A stretch of DNA of 64,000 nucleotides, taken from contig CAVPDE010000030.1 in the NCBI GenBank assembly GCA_963702565.1, forward strand, positions 62,001 through 126,000, read 5' to 3'. Positions 34,927 through 42,067 of this stretch are shown here, in pieces. Numbering within the stretch: the stretch's first letter is position 1; every line of letters begins with the position of its first letter. Under the pieces are notes generated by a model that did no database searches, was not told the origin of the DNA, and worked only from the letters and a program-made list of their open reading frames with translations. Source of the stretch: CAVPDE01 sp963702565. Its GTDB lineage: Bacteria > Desulfobacterota > DSM-4660 > Desulfatiglandales > HGW-15. The translations under genes and the position numbers were made by a program.

Positions 34927-35448
34927 TTACTTCCGAATGCCGAGGGATTGGACATAGGCGATGATGCGCCAGCGGTCCAGGACATCGATGGTGGTGGCAA
35001 GGGGCGGCTGCTTGCCTTCAGGAATGCCGTAGCTGATCTCTTTGAAGAAAGCGCCTTCTGAGAGAGATTGAACCTTCGCGCTTCTCAAGTCCGTGGGAAG
35101 GGGATGGAAACTCTGGCCCACGGGGGCCTGACCGTCATAGTTCTTGCCATGACACTGAGCGCAGAACTTGGAGTAGAGGATCTTGCCCATCTGGATCTCT
35201 GCCTGATCCGAAAAAGTGATGGGCGATTTCAGCCGCTCCGCGGGCGTGGCTTTGAAGAGCTCTTCTCCGCCTTGCTGATAGGGAACCGTTCCCTTTGGCA
35301 TCGAAAGAGGCAGTTCTTCGTGAGGTCTCACGGCCGGCGTCTCCCACATTCGGCCATAGGGGAAATTCTCGTCATAATAGATGAGAGCCTCGTAGGCCGC
35401 CAAGCCGACGATCGCCACTCCGATGAGAAATATCAGATACTTCTTCAC
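34927..35448 (-). CDS. actE: membrane-anchored monoheme cytochrome c, ActE-like
   Basis: The 173-residue protein has an N-terminal membrane anchor, a MPKGTVPYQQGGEELF segment, one heme motif CAQCH (near residue 95) and the ending DRWRIIAYVQSLGIRK. The MPKGTV motif and this ending match ActE of alternative complex III, which carries electrons from the multiheme subunit outward. It begins with GTG directly after the stop of the preceding gene, with AGGGGG upstream. It is separated from the other ACIII genes by the oxidase genes, so it may serve as the link between the two complexes. Confidence 0.75.
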   Translation of the reverse strand: MKKYLIFLIGVAIVGLAAYEALIYYDENFPYGRMWETPAVRPHEELPLSMPKGTVPYQQGGEELFKATPAERLKSPITFSDQAEIQMGKILYSKFCAQCHGKNYDGQAPVGQSFHPLPTDLRSAKVQSLSEGAFFKEISYGIPEGKQPPLATTIDVLDRWRIIAYVQSLGIRK

Positions 35449-35676
35449 CTATTCCCCCTTTTGACCTTTCACGTGCTGCGGGTGCGGCAGCGGTCCATAG
35501 ATCGCATAGGGGGATTCACCGGGCACATCCTTGACCGGCCGGTAATCCCAGGTCGGCTGACCCCGATCCCCCACAACAAAGAAAGAAAAAAACCCCTTCA
35601 CCAGGATGATAACCAACAGAAGAAAGATCACCACCCAGGTGGCAAAGGAGGATTCTTTAGGTGCAGCTTTTTCCAT
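35449..35676 (-). CDS. small single-pass membrane protein of the oxidase operon
   Basis: The 75-residue protein has one membrane helix (about 12-33) and a periplasmic tail (GDRGQPTWDYRPVKDVPGESPYA) rich in proline and tyrosine. No heme motif is present. The place in the operon suggests a small oxidase subunit or assembly factor; I do not recognise a family. Confidence 0.6.
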   Translation of the reverse strand: MEKAAPKESSFATWVVIFLLLVIILVKGFFSFFVVGDRGQPTWDYRPVKDVPGESPYAIYGPLPHPQHVKGQKGE

Positions 35677-35747
35677 TTCTTCGTCTCTCTGTCCCTTTGT
35701 GCCTTTGGCCCTTTGTCCCTGGAGCTGTCCGCTTCAAGCGACAGCGA

Positions 35748-36023
35748 TTAAATTTTCACTCCCCACAACCCGATGACCAGAATGTAGAAAAACGCCCACA
35801 CCACGGTTCCTGCAATGATCAGAATCAGGGAAATAGGGAAGGGCGCTTGCCTGTCCTCGATGTCTTCAGGAAAGGTGTAATAAGATCGCCTCATCCGCTC
35901 TTCAGACCGGGCCGTGCGAAAGTGAACGTACCCCAGCGCTATGCCAAGGACGAGAATCGCCAGAACAGCAGGGAAAAAGTAGAGAACCATGTCCTGAAGA
36001 TTCACCAGTTCGAAGAATCTCAT
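35748..36023 (-). CDS. small two-helix membrane protein of the oxidase operon
   Basis: The 91-residue product has two membrane helices (about 12-34 and 65-88) joined by a charged loop (RTARSEERMRRSYYTF). It overlaps the preceding CcoS-like gene by four bases (ATGA type). It could be a CcoQ- or CcoP-anchor-like subunit, but no heme-binding motif is present. Confidence 0.6.
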   Translation of the reverse strand: MRFFELVNLQDMVLYFFPAVLAILVLGIALGYVHFRTARSEERMRRSYYTFPEDIEDRQAPFPISLILIIAGTVVWAFFYILVIGLWGVKI

Positions 36024-36289
36024 ACCCCTTTGCCTCCACCAAGAATCGCGAAGATGAGCACTGCCCCTGTTGCCATAAGGCCGAGCATGACCAGAAGGCC
36101 GAGCGCGTAGGCCTCATAACGGCCGGTCCTGGAAATCTTCATTGCGCGGGGTTCTTCCCCCTGCTCGAGAGCAAGGAACCTTGCCCTTTCCTGGTCCTTG
36201 AACTGGCCGCTCCCAAGGGCCCAGAAAAGGACCACGAGGCTGATGCCGAAGCCCACGAGCATGTAAGCTATGAAATAAGGATAATACAT
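36020..36289 (-). CDS. CcoS-like small membrane protein
   Basis: The 89-residue product begins with a membrane helix followed by VLFWALGSGQFKDQER, which resembles the CcoS signature (WA--SGQFDD) of cbb3 oxidase maturation proteins. Unlike ordinary CcoS (about 50-70 residues) it has a second membrane helix near the C-terminus. CcoS is needed to insert cofactors into cbb3 oxidase, in keeping with the neighbouring CcoN, CcoO and CcoI genes. The gap from the CcoO stop is 3 bases. Confidence 0.55.
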   Translation of the reverse strand: MYYPYFIAYMLVGFGISLVVLFWALGSGQFKDQERARFLALEQGEEPRAMKISRTGRYEAYALGLLVMLGLMATGAVLIFAILGGGKGV

Positions 36290-36292
36290 GCG

Positions 36293-37225
36293 TCAATTCT
36301 CATAAGATGCGGGGATGCCGGACTGCTTTTCCCCTGCATCGCTTTGGTCAATATAGTAAACCGCCACGTAGTTGCCCACATCCCAGATCTTCTCCGACTC
36401 CAGCTCTCTCTTGAAGTAGGGCATGGCTGTTCCTGTAACGCCGTTCATGATCTGGTAGTAGAGAATCCCACCGGAAATGCCCCTTCCTTTGAGAATAGTG
36501 AAGTTGAGGGGCGGCGGATAAATGTAAGGCTGCGCAGGCCCCATGCCGTCGCCGATCGGGCCGTGGCACCCCAGGCAGTTGTTCTGGTAGATGACGTGCC
36601 CTCTTGCGAGGCCCACGTCCGTCGTGGGATAGGGGTTCGTGATGTTGCGCCACCCTTCGGGAACATGGGCGTGAAGCCACTTCACGTTTTCTTCAACCCC
36701 TGCTTCGTAAGCCTTGACGGCTTTCTCCTTCCAGATCCTCTGTCTTTCCATACGGCGATCTGCGTTCTTGAGCCCAAGGCTTTGAACGTAAACCGTGAGC
36801 GCTGAAATCCGATCCCGGCCGAGATACGCAAAGGGCGGCATAATGGAGCTGGGCCTCGTGTACCTGGGATTGACGAAGTGGGCGAGGTGCCAGTCGTCCG
36901 GGTGCTCTCCTCCTTCCTGGGAGAGATCAGGCCCTGTTCGTGCGGACCCGAGCAGGATGGGCCGGTCTGAAACATAGTCACCGGCTTGTGCGATTCTCTC
37001 TGCGCCGAGATCCCAGTCAATGGATCGAATGGACTGGCTGTGGCAGTAAACGCAGCCGTTGGCCATGTAGAGCTTCCTGCCGTCCGCTTCTGCCGTGGAT
37101 CGTTCTCGATAGATCTCCGAGCCCTTGTCCACGTAGGTGAAATAGGGGAGGAGCACGACCACAAAGACAATGGCCGCAAAGATGAGGAGGATGCCCACGA
37201 CCAGGTTCGAGGGGGTCATCTTCAT
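36293..37225 (-). CDS. ccoO: cbb3-type oxidase subunit II (CcoO) fused to a second cytochrome c domain
   Basis: The 310-residue product begins MKMTPSNLVVGILLIFAA with a membrane anchor, then the CcoO body with heme motif CVYCH in MANGCVYCHSQSIRSI and GPDLSQEGGEHPDDWHLAHF. Ordinary CcoO would end after the ALTVYVQSLG region; here a linker of about 60 residues leads to a second cytochrome c domain with CLGCHG and a distal methionine candidate in GTAMPYF. This gives a diheme subunit that may replace part of CcoP. ATG 37225 overlaps the CcoN stop (ATGA), so the longer upstream frame is rejected. Confidence 0.85.
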   Translation of the reverse strand: MKMTPSNLVVGILLIFAAIVFVVVLLPYFTYVDKGSEIYRERSTAEADGRKLYMANGCVYCHSQSIRSIDWDLGAERIAQAGDYVSDRPILLGSARTGPDLSQEGGEHPDDWHLAHFVNPRYTRPSSIMPPFAYLGRDRISALTVYVQSLGLKNADRRMERQRIWKEKAVKAYEAGVEENVKWLHAHVPEGWRNITNPYPTTDVGLARGHVIYQNNCLGCHGPIGDGMGPAQPYIYPPPLNFTILKGRGISGGILYYQIMNGVTGTAMPYFKRELESEKIWDVGNYVAVYYIDQSDAGEKQSGIPASYEN

Positions 37226-38589
37226 AACGTCCCTCCTGGCCTGGGAACCAGACTGCGCAAAATGTTGTAAAGCCCGATGACCGCACTCCCGAAGATGAGA
37301 ACTCCCAGGGAAGCGCGCGTCACATAGTAAACGTGAATCTCCGGGAGAACCCGGTAAATGGTCTCGCCGTTGAGCCATGCATTGCCCTGGATCAGGCCTA
37401 CGATGGTGAGCACGATGGTAAACCCCGTGCCGCCGATCAGAATCAGCCAGTACTGCAAGTCAGCGAGGAATTTACTGTAAAGAGGTCTGCCGGTCAGTCT
37501 GGGAAGGACATAATAGAGCCCGCCCAGGGCGATCATGCCGGAGAAGGAGAGGACGCCGATGTGCGCGTGGCCCACGACCCAGTTGTTGAAGTGGGTCACC
37601 CGCTGAACAATGGGCAGGGCCATCATGGAGCCCTGGATGCTCACGAAGAAATACATGATGGTTCCCGTGAAGATAAACTTGGCCCCCACATCCGCATGGA
37701 TCTCTCCTAGCTTCCCCCTGGCCGTGTACCAGATGTTGATGAGAAAGACCATGACCGGGATGACCATACCCACGCTGTCCACAACCGCGATGACCTTGAG
37801 CCACGTGGGAACCGGCACCTGCAGCAGATGGTGGGTGCCGATATGCGTATAAACGACGATGAGGGACCAGAAACCCAAAAGTGAAAGGGAATGGCTGTAG
37901 AGAGGACTCCGACAGGCTTTCGGGATCACGTAGTAAGTCACCCCGATGGCAAGGGGTGTGAGAAGGAGGCCGAAGATATTGTGGCCGTAAAACCAGAGCA
38001 GGATCGCATCCGGAATCCCCTGGAGCGCGCCCGTGTCCGGATGCCAGACGACGTTGCCCAAACAATAGGTCACGGAAGTCAGGATCACGGCGGCGCACAC
38101 ATACCAGACGGAAACGTAGAGCACAGGCTCCTTTCTGTTTCTTACGGTCATGATCATGTTGACAGAGAGGAGCACAAAGCAGAGGACGATCAGCATGTCC
38201 AGGGGCCAAATGAGCTCTGCATACTCTCTGGCCTGGGTCATTCCGGAAGCGAGAGTGGCGACGGCTGCCACCAAAGTGAGGTTCCACAAGCCGACCGTGA
38301 GCAGTCCGAGCCTGTCACTGTAGAGTTCAGTCCTGAGAACTCTTGGGATGAAGTAAAAGGCTGCGGACAGCAAACCGGGGGTGACAAAGCCGAAGAGCAC
38401 CAGATTGACGTGAATGGGTCTGATCCTCCCGAACTGGAGCCAGCCGATGTGGCCCAAGAAGTCCGGGGCCATGAGCTTTGTAGCTCCCAGCAGGCCCATG
38501 CTCGTGGCGGTCATGAACCAGAAGGCCGAAGTGAGGCAAAAGCCCATGGCGGTCAGATCGGTTCGGGGGATGTTTTGTCTTCGGTTCAT
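37222..38589 (-). CDS. ccoN: C-family (cbb3-like) heme-copper oxidase subunit I (CcoN)
   Basis: The 455-residue protein has about 12 membrane helices. It keeps the expected ligands: a low-spin heme His in RPIHVNLVLFGF, a CuB His in LWFYGHNIFG, the CuB His pair in IGTHHLLQVPVPTW, and the heme histidines in NNWVVGHAHIGVLSF. It is the catalytic subunit reducing oxygen (or possibly NO in related enzymes) and pumping protons. ATG 38589 is chosen because GAAGGT lies 5-6 bases upstream; the frame extends further but overlaps the preceding gene. It lies between ACIII genes and CcoO in one operon. Confidence 0.88.
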   Translation of the reverse strand: MNRRQNIPRTDLTAMGFCLTSAFWFMTATSMGLLGATKLMAPDFLGHIGWLQFGRIRPIHVNLVLFGFVTPGLLSAAFYFIPRVLRTELYSDRLGLLTVGLWNLTLVAAVATLASGMTQAREYAELIWPLDMLIVLCFVLLSVNMIMTVRNRKEPVLYVSVWYVCAAVILTSVTYCLGNVVWHPDTGALQGIPDAILLWFYGHNIFGLLLTPLAIGVTYYVIPKACRSPLYSHSLSLLGFWSLIVVYTHIGTHHLLQVPVPTWLKVIAVVDSVGMVIPVMVFLINIWYTARGKLGEIHADVGAKFIFTGTIMYFFVSIQGSMMALPIVQRVTHFNNWVVGHAHIGVLSFSGMIALGGLYYVLPRLTGRPLYSKFLADLQYWLILIGGTGFTIVLTIVGLIQGNAWLNGETIYRVLPEIHVYYVTRASLGVLIFGSAVIGLYNILRSLVPRPGGTL

Positions 38590-38597
38590 GGTGACCT

Positions 38598-39119
38598 TCA
38601 GTTGTGGCATGCCAGCCAACAGTCAATGTTGGCTTTCTTTTCTTTGTGGCAAGCGATGCAAAAACCCATTTTGAACTCGGCGTCCTTGAGCCGGTCCTTG
38701 GTCTCTACCTTCCCGTGACACTGTTCGCACACGATCTCCTTCTTGATGTGCCTTTCGTGGTTGAAAAAGACGTGCTCCGGAAGATAGTTGACCTTCACCC
38801 AGGGCGTTGACGTCTTGGTGTCGAAATATCGGTGCTCCTTTTTGATCTCAGGGTGATTGGCAATAATGTGCTTGTGACAGTAAAGACATTTTTCCACAGC
38901 GGGTATCCCCGGGTGGGTGGAGCGGTTCACATAAGGGTGACAGAACTCGCACTGGATCTCTTTCACTCCTGTGTGGACCCTGTGGCTGAAAGGGATCGGC
39001 TGCTCAGGGCCGAGACCTTTGATCGGCATGAGGTAGAAAAGATATAGACCTGCTACGATGATTCCCATGCAGCAGAGGATCAGCACGATGGGCAGTTTAT
39101 TCCGGAGCAGCGCGTCCAA
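38598..39119 (-). CDS. actA: pentaheme cytochrome c subunit of alternative complex III (ActA)
   Basis: The 173-residue protein has an N-terminal membrane anchor and five heme attachment motifs: CEFCH, CLYCH, CEQCH, CIACH and the unusual CWLACH (C-x3-CH) at the extreme C-terminus. The ACIII subunit ActA also has five hemes and a single anchor. It would take electrons from the iron-sulfur subunit ActB and pass them to a monoheme cytochrome or directly to the oxidase. It follows ActF (8-base gap) and precedes ccoN, also with an 8-base gap. Confidence 0.85.
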   Translation of the reverse strand: MDALLRNKLPIVLILCCMGIIVAGLYLFYLMPIKGLGPEQPIPFSHRVHTGVKEIQCEFCHPYVNRSTHPGIPAVEKCLYCHKHIIANHPEIKKEHRYFDTKTSTPWVKVNYLPEHVFFNHERHIKKEIVCEQCHGKVETKDRLKDAEFKMGFCIACHKEKKANIDCWLACHN

Positions 39120-39127
39120 GGGTTTCC

Positions 39128-40258
39128 CTATTTCACCTCCTGCCGCTGAACAGGAATCAGTTCAGGGAAGCGGGTCAGCGCAAAGCGCACAGCCATGGCC
39201 ATGAGCCCGAGAAAGCCCAGAGCGATCATCACATCGGAAAGGCTTATGGGAATGGAATCGGCCCCGGGGTTGAGAGACGGTCCCAGGAGCAGGTAGTGCT
39301 CCAGCCATATTCCCACAAAGACCATGGAACTGAGACCGATCATGAATCGGGGCCTGGTCTTCACCTCTTTGTTGATCAGGATGAAAAAGGGAATCACGAA
39401 GCTCAGGATAAAGACGGCCCAGGCCAGCCGGCTCCATGGGAGCGTCATGGTTCTCTCGATGAGGTAGCTCGTCTCCTCAGGGATGTTGCCGTACCAGATC
39501 ACGAGAAACTGGCAGTAGAAGAAATCCGCCCAGAGCAGGCAAAAAGCGAAAAAGAGTTTCCCAAGATCGTGAAAGTGGGAAGAGGTCAAGGAGGATGCCT
39601 CCCCGCTCTTCAGGTGGAGGACAGAGGCGAGAATGATCAATGCGCCGAGCCCTAGGTAGAAAGCCTTCACGAACCCGTAGGGGGCAAAGAGAGTGGAGAT
39701 CCATTGAGGATCAGCGCTCATGACAAGGTCGAAGGCCAGAAGCGACAGGACCAGGGCATAGGCCATGATGTAGAGAACGGCAATGACGGTCATGCGACTC
39801 CGTACCGCCTCTCTTCGATCTTCTGAAATCTCGCTTCCGCTCCTCTTCAACACCAGGCTGTGGCGAAGATAAGCAAACCCCAGCCCGTAGAGGATCAGGA
39901 GCCCTGCGGCATCCCTGGAGAAGAGAAAGGGAAGGGTGAGCCAGCCTTCCTTTCCGTGGAGATCTCCGCCGAGCCAGGGGAAAACAAAGGCCCTTCCCAG
40001 GAAGAGAACCAGGAAAAGAACAAAGGAGACTGGGAAAAAAGCGGCAAAAGACTCAGCGAGGCCCTGAAGAGGCTTGCCCCATCTCGCCTTGGTCACATGG
40101 AGCACCACGGAGAACAACAGGCCGCCCTGAGCGACAGTCGACCAGAGAATGAAGTTGACCAGATAGGCTTGCCAGGCTTTTTCAGGGTGCTGACCCGAAA
40201 CCTGGAACAGGAAAGCTCCAAGGCCCACAAGCGCCAGGACTGGGAAGATAGCGGTCAT
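39128..40258 (-). CDS. actF: alternative complex III membrane subunit ActF
   Basis: The 376-residue protein has about 10 membrane helices and begins MTAIFPVLALVGLGAFLFQV. It contains TLPFSLFSRDAAG-type segments and the pattern LVMSADPQWISTLFAPYGFVKAF, characteristic of ActF. In ACIII it forms one half of the membrane domain and is considered an NrfD relative. ATG 40258 overlaps the ActD stop (ATGA), which decides the start over the longer frame to 40360. Confidence 0.85.
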   Translation of the reverse strand: MTAIFPVLALVGLGAFLFQVSGQHPEKAWQAYLVNFILWSTVAQGGLLFSVVLHVTKARWGKPLQGLAESFAAFFPVSFVLFLVLFLGRAFVFPWLGGDLHGKEGWLTLPFLFSRDAAGLLILYGLGFAYLRHSLVLKRSGSEISEDRREAVRSRMTVIAVLYIMAYALVLSLLAFDLVMSADPQWISTLFAPYGFVKAFYLGLGALIILASVLHLKSGEASSLTSSHFHDLGKLFFAFCLLWADFFYCQFLVIWYGNIPEETSYLIERTMTLPWSRLAWAVFILSFVIPFFILINKEVKTRPRFMIGLSSMVFVGIWLEHYLLLGPSLNPGADSIPISLSDVMIALGFLGLMAMAVRFALTRFPELIPVQRQEVK

Positions 40259-40758
40259 AGGAACCTTGCTTCTCCTCCTTTTTCTTGAAAGAAAGCGAGG
40301 AGCGCCTCCTGCTGACCCTCCGCACAGGATGCGAGGACTCCGAAATGCTCGCCGGAACACCTGGGGTCATAGGTGCTGACACTCCGGTACTCGGGCAACC
40401 GGGTCTGGGTGATGAGACCCACGATGTTCCCGAAAACGGCAAAGAGAATGGTGAACTCGAATCCCACGATGAGGTAAGGGATCAGGGCGACCACGGGCTT
40501 GCCGCTCACGATCAGGCTCCATTGGAGAGATGTGTAAGCCGCCAGGCTCACGCCTGAGAGAAAACCGATGATGCCGCCTGCCAGCGTGAAGTGGCCTACC
40601 CTGCTCTTGCCCGCTTTCATGGCCTTCATGATTCGTTCGCTGGGGAAAGGACTGTTCACGCCCCGGAGCTGCCATGGACATCCTGCCATGGATTCGATGG
40701 CGCTGGCCGCGAGGTTTTCATCTGTAAACAGTCCGATCACCTGTTTCTCAGAGAGCAT
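40255..40758 (-). CDS. actD: alternative complex III subunit ActD (DUF3341)
   Basis: The 167-residue protein starts with a cytoplasmic ferredoxin-like part (VIGLFTDENLAASAIESM), has two membrane helices (about 58-80 and 92-118) and a C-terminal VSTYDPRCSGEHFGVLASC segment. This is the DUF3341 layout of ActD. It overlaps ActC by 11 bases and ActF by 4, so the block is translationally coupled. Confidence 0.88.
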   Translation of the reverse strand: MLSEKQVIGLFTDENLAASAIESMAGCPWQLRGVNSPFPSERIMKAMKAGKSRVGHFTLAGGIIGFLSGVSLAAYTSLQWSLIVSGKPVVALIPYLIVGFEFTILFAVFGNIVGLITQTRLPEYRSVSTYDPRCSGEHFGVLASCAEGQQEALLAFFQEKGGEARFL

Positions 40759-42064
40759 GACCGACTCCTTTGTGCACGCTTTCTTTCATCTCCGTCATGG
40801 ATACAGAAGGCATGTGTTTTACAAACAGCAGGAAAAGGAAGAAGAAGAGAGAGAAACTCCCCACGAGAACCCCGTATTCGATGATCGTGGGGGAGTAGGT
40901 GCCCCAGGCATTGGGCATGAAGTCGTGAGCCACGCCTCCGATGATGATCACGAACCGCTCGGACCACATGCCGATGTTGATCAGTATGGAAATCCCGAAA
41001 AGCCAGGGGATGCTCCGCCGAACCTTTCGGATGAAGAAGAGAAGGGGCACCACGCTGTTGCAGATCACCATCACCCAGAAGGCGAGGCTGTATTCGCCTG
41101 CTGCCCGCCACCGGAAGGATTCCTGCTCCACGATGTTGTGGCTGTACCATGCGAGGAAGTACTCGATCGCATAGGCATAGCCCACGATCAGGCCTGTGAA
41201 CACGATGGTCTTGGCAATGTTGTCCAGGATGTCTTTGGTGATGAAGACTTCGTAGCGGAAAATCGTGCGCATGGGAATCATGAGGGTGAGGACCATGGCA
41301 AGACCCGAGTGAATGGCGCCGGCGACAAAATAGGGAGCGAAGATGGTGCTGTGCCAGCCGGGCACGACTCCGAGGGCAAAATCCCAGGAGACCACGCTGT
41401 GAACCGAGATGACCAGGGGCGTGGCGAGAGCGGCGAAAAAGAGGTACGCCCTCGTGTAGTGCCGCCACTCTTCAAACCGCCCTGTCCAGCCGAGGGACAG
41501 AATGTGGAAAATCCTTTTCCGTAGGCCCGTGGCCCGGTCCCGGACAATGGCCAGGTCCGGCAGCATGCCTGTGTACCAGAAGAGGGAACTGACCATGAGG
41601 TACGTGCTGATGGCGATCACGTCGAAGACCAGGGGAGACTGAAAATTCGGCCAAAGGTTTCTGTCGTTGGGGTAGGGCAGGATGTAGTAGACAATCCAGA
41701 TGCGGCCCAGGTGAATGAACGGAAAGAGTCCTGCCACACACACTGCAAATACGGTCATGGTTTCGGCTGCCCGGGCAATGGGGTTTCGCCACCCGGCCCT
41801 GAACAGGTGGAGGATGGCTGAAATGAGCGTGCCGGAATGGGCAATACCGACCCAGAAGACGAAGTTGATCAGGTACGTCCCCCAGGCCACGGGGATGCTC
41901 TGCCCGCCGACGCCGATGCCCACTCCGATCTGGTAAGCCCAGCAGGCGGCTCCAAGCAGGATCCCGAAAAACATGAGGACGATGACAGCCCAGTACCGGA
42001 GAGAGGCGGGACGCAGGGTGTCCAGCACGGTCTGATCAATCTGGCTGTAGGTCAGTCCTGACAC
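40748..42064 (-). CDS. actC: alternative complex III quinol-binding membrane subunit ActC (NrfD family)
   Basis: The 438-residue protein has about 10 membrane helices and belongs to the NrfD/PsrC family (AWGTYLINFVFWVGIAHSGTLISAIL, HLGRIWIVYYILPYPN, VVPGWHSTIFAPYFVAGAIHSGLAM, MWSERFVII). ActC carries the quinol oxidation site in ACIII. With MenA/MenG-like genes next door, menaquinol is the likely substrate. It follows ActB by 3 bases. Confidence 0.9.
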   Translation of the reverse strand: MSGLTYSQIDQTVLDTLRPASLRYWAVIVLMFFGILLGAACWAYQIGVGIGVGGQSIPVAWGTYLINFVFWVGIAHSGTLISAILHLFRAGWRNPIARAAETMTVFAVCVAGLFPFIHLGRIWIVYYILPYPNDRNLWPNFQSPLVFDVIAISTYLMVSSLFWYTGMLPDLAIVRDRATGLRKRIFHILSLGWTGRFEEWRHYTRAYLFFAALATPLVISVHSVVSWDFALGVVPGWHSTIFAPYFVAGAIHSGLAMVLTLMIPMRTIFRYEVFITKDILDNIAKTIVFTGLIVGYAYAIEYFLAWYSHNIVEQESFRWRAAGEYSLAFWVMVICNSVVPLLFFIRKVRRSIPWLFGISILINIGMWSERFVIIIGGVAHDFMPNAWGTYSPTIIEYGVLVGSFSLFFFLFLLFVKHMPSVSMTEMKESVHKGVGHAL

Positions 42065-42067
42065 GTC

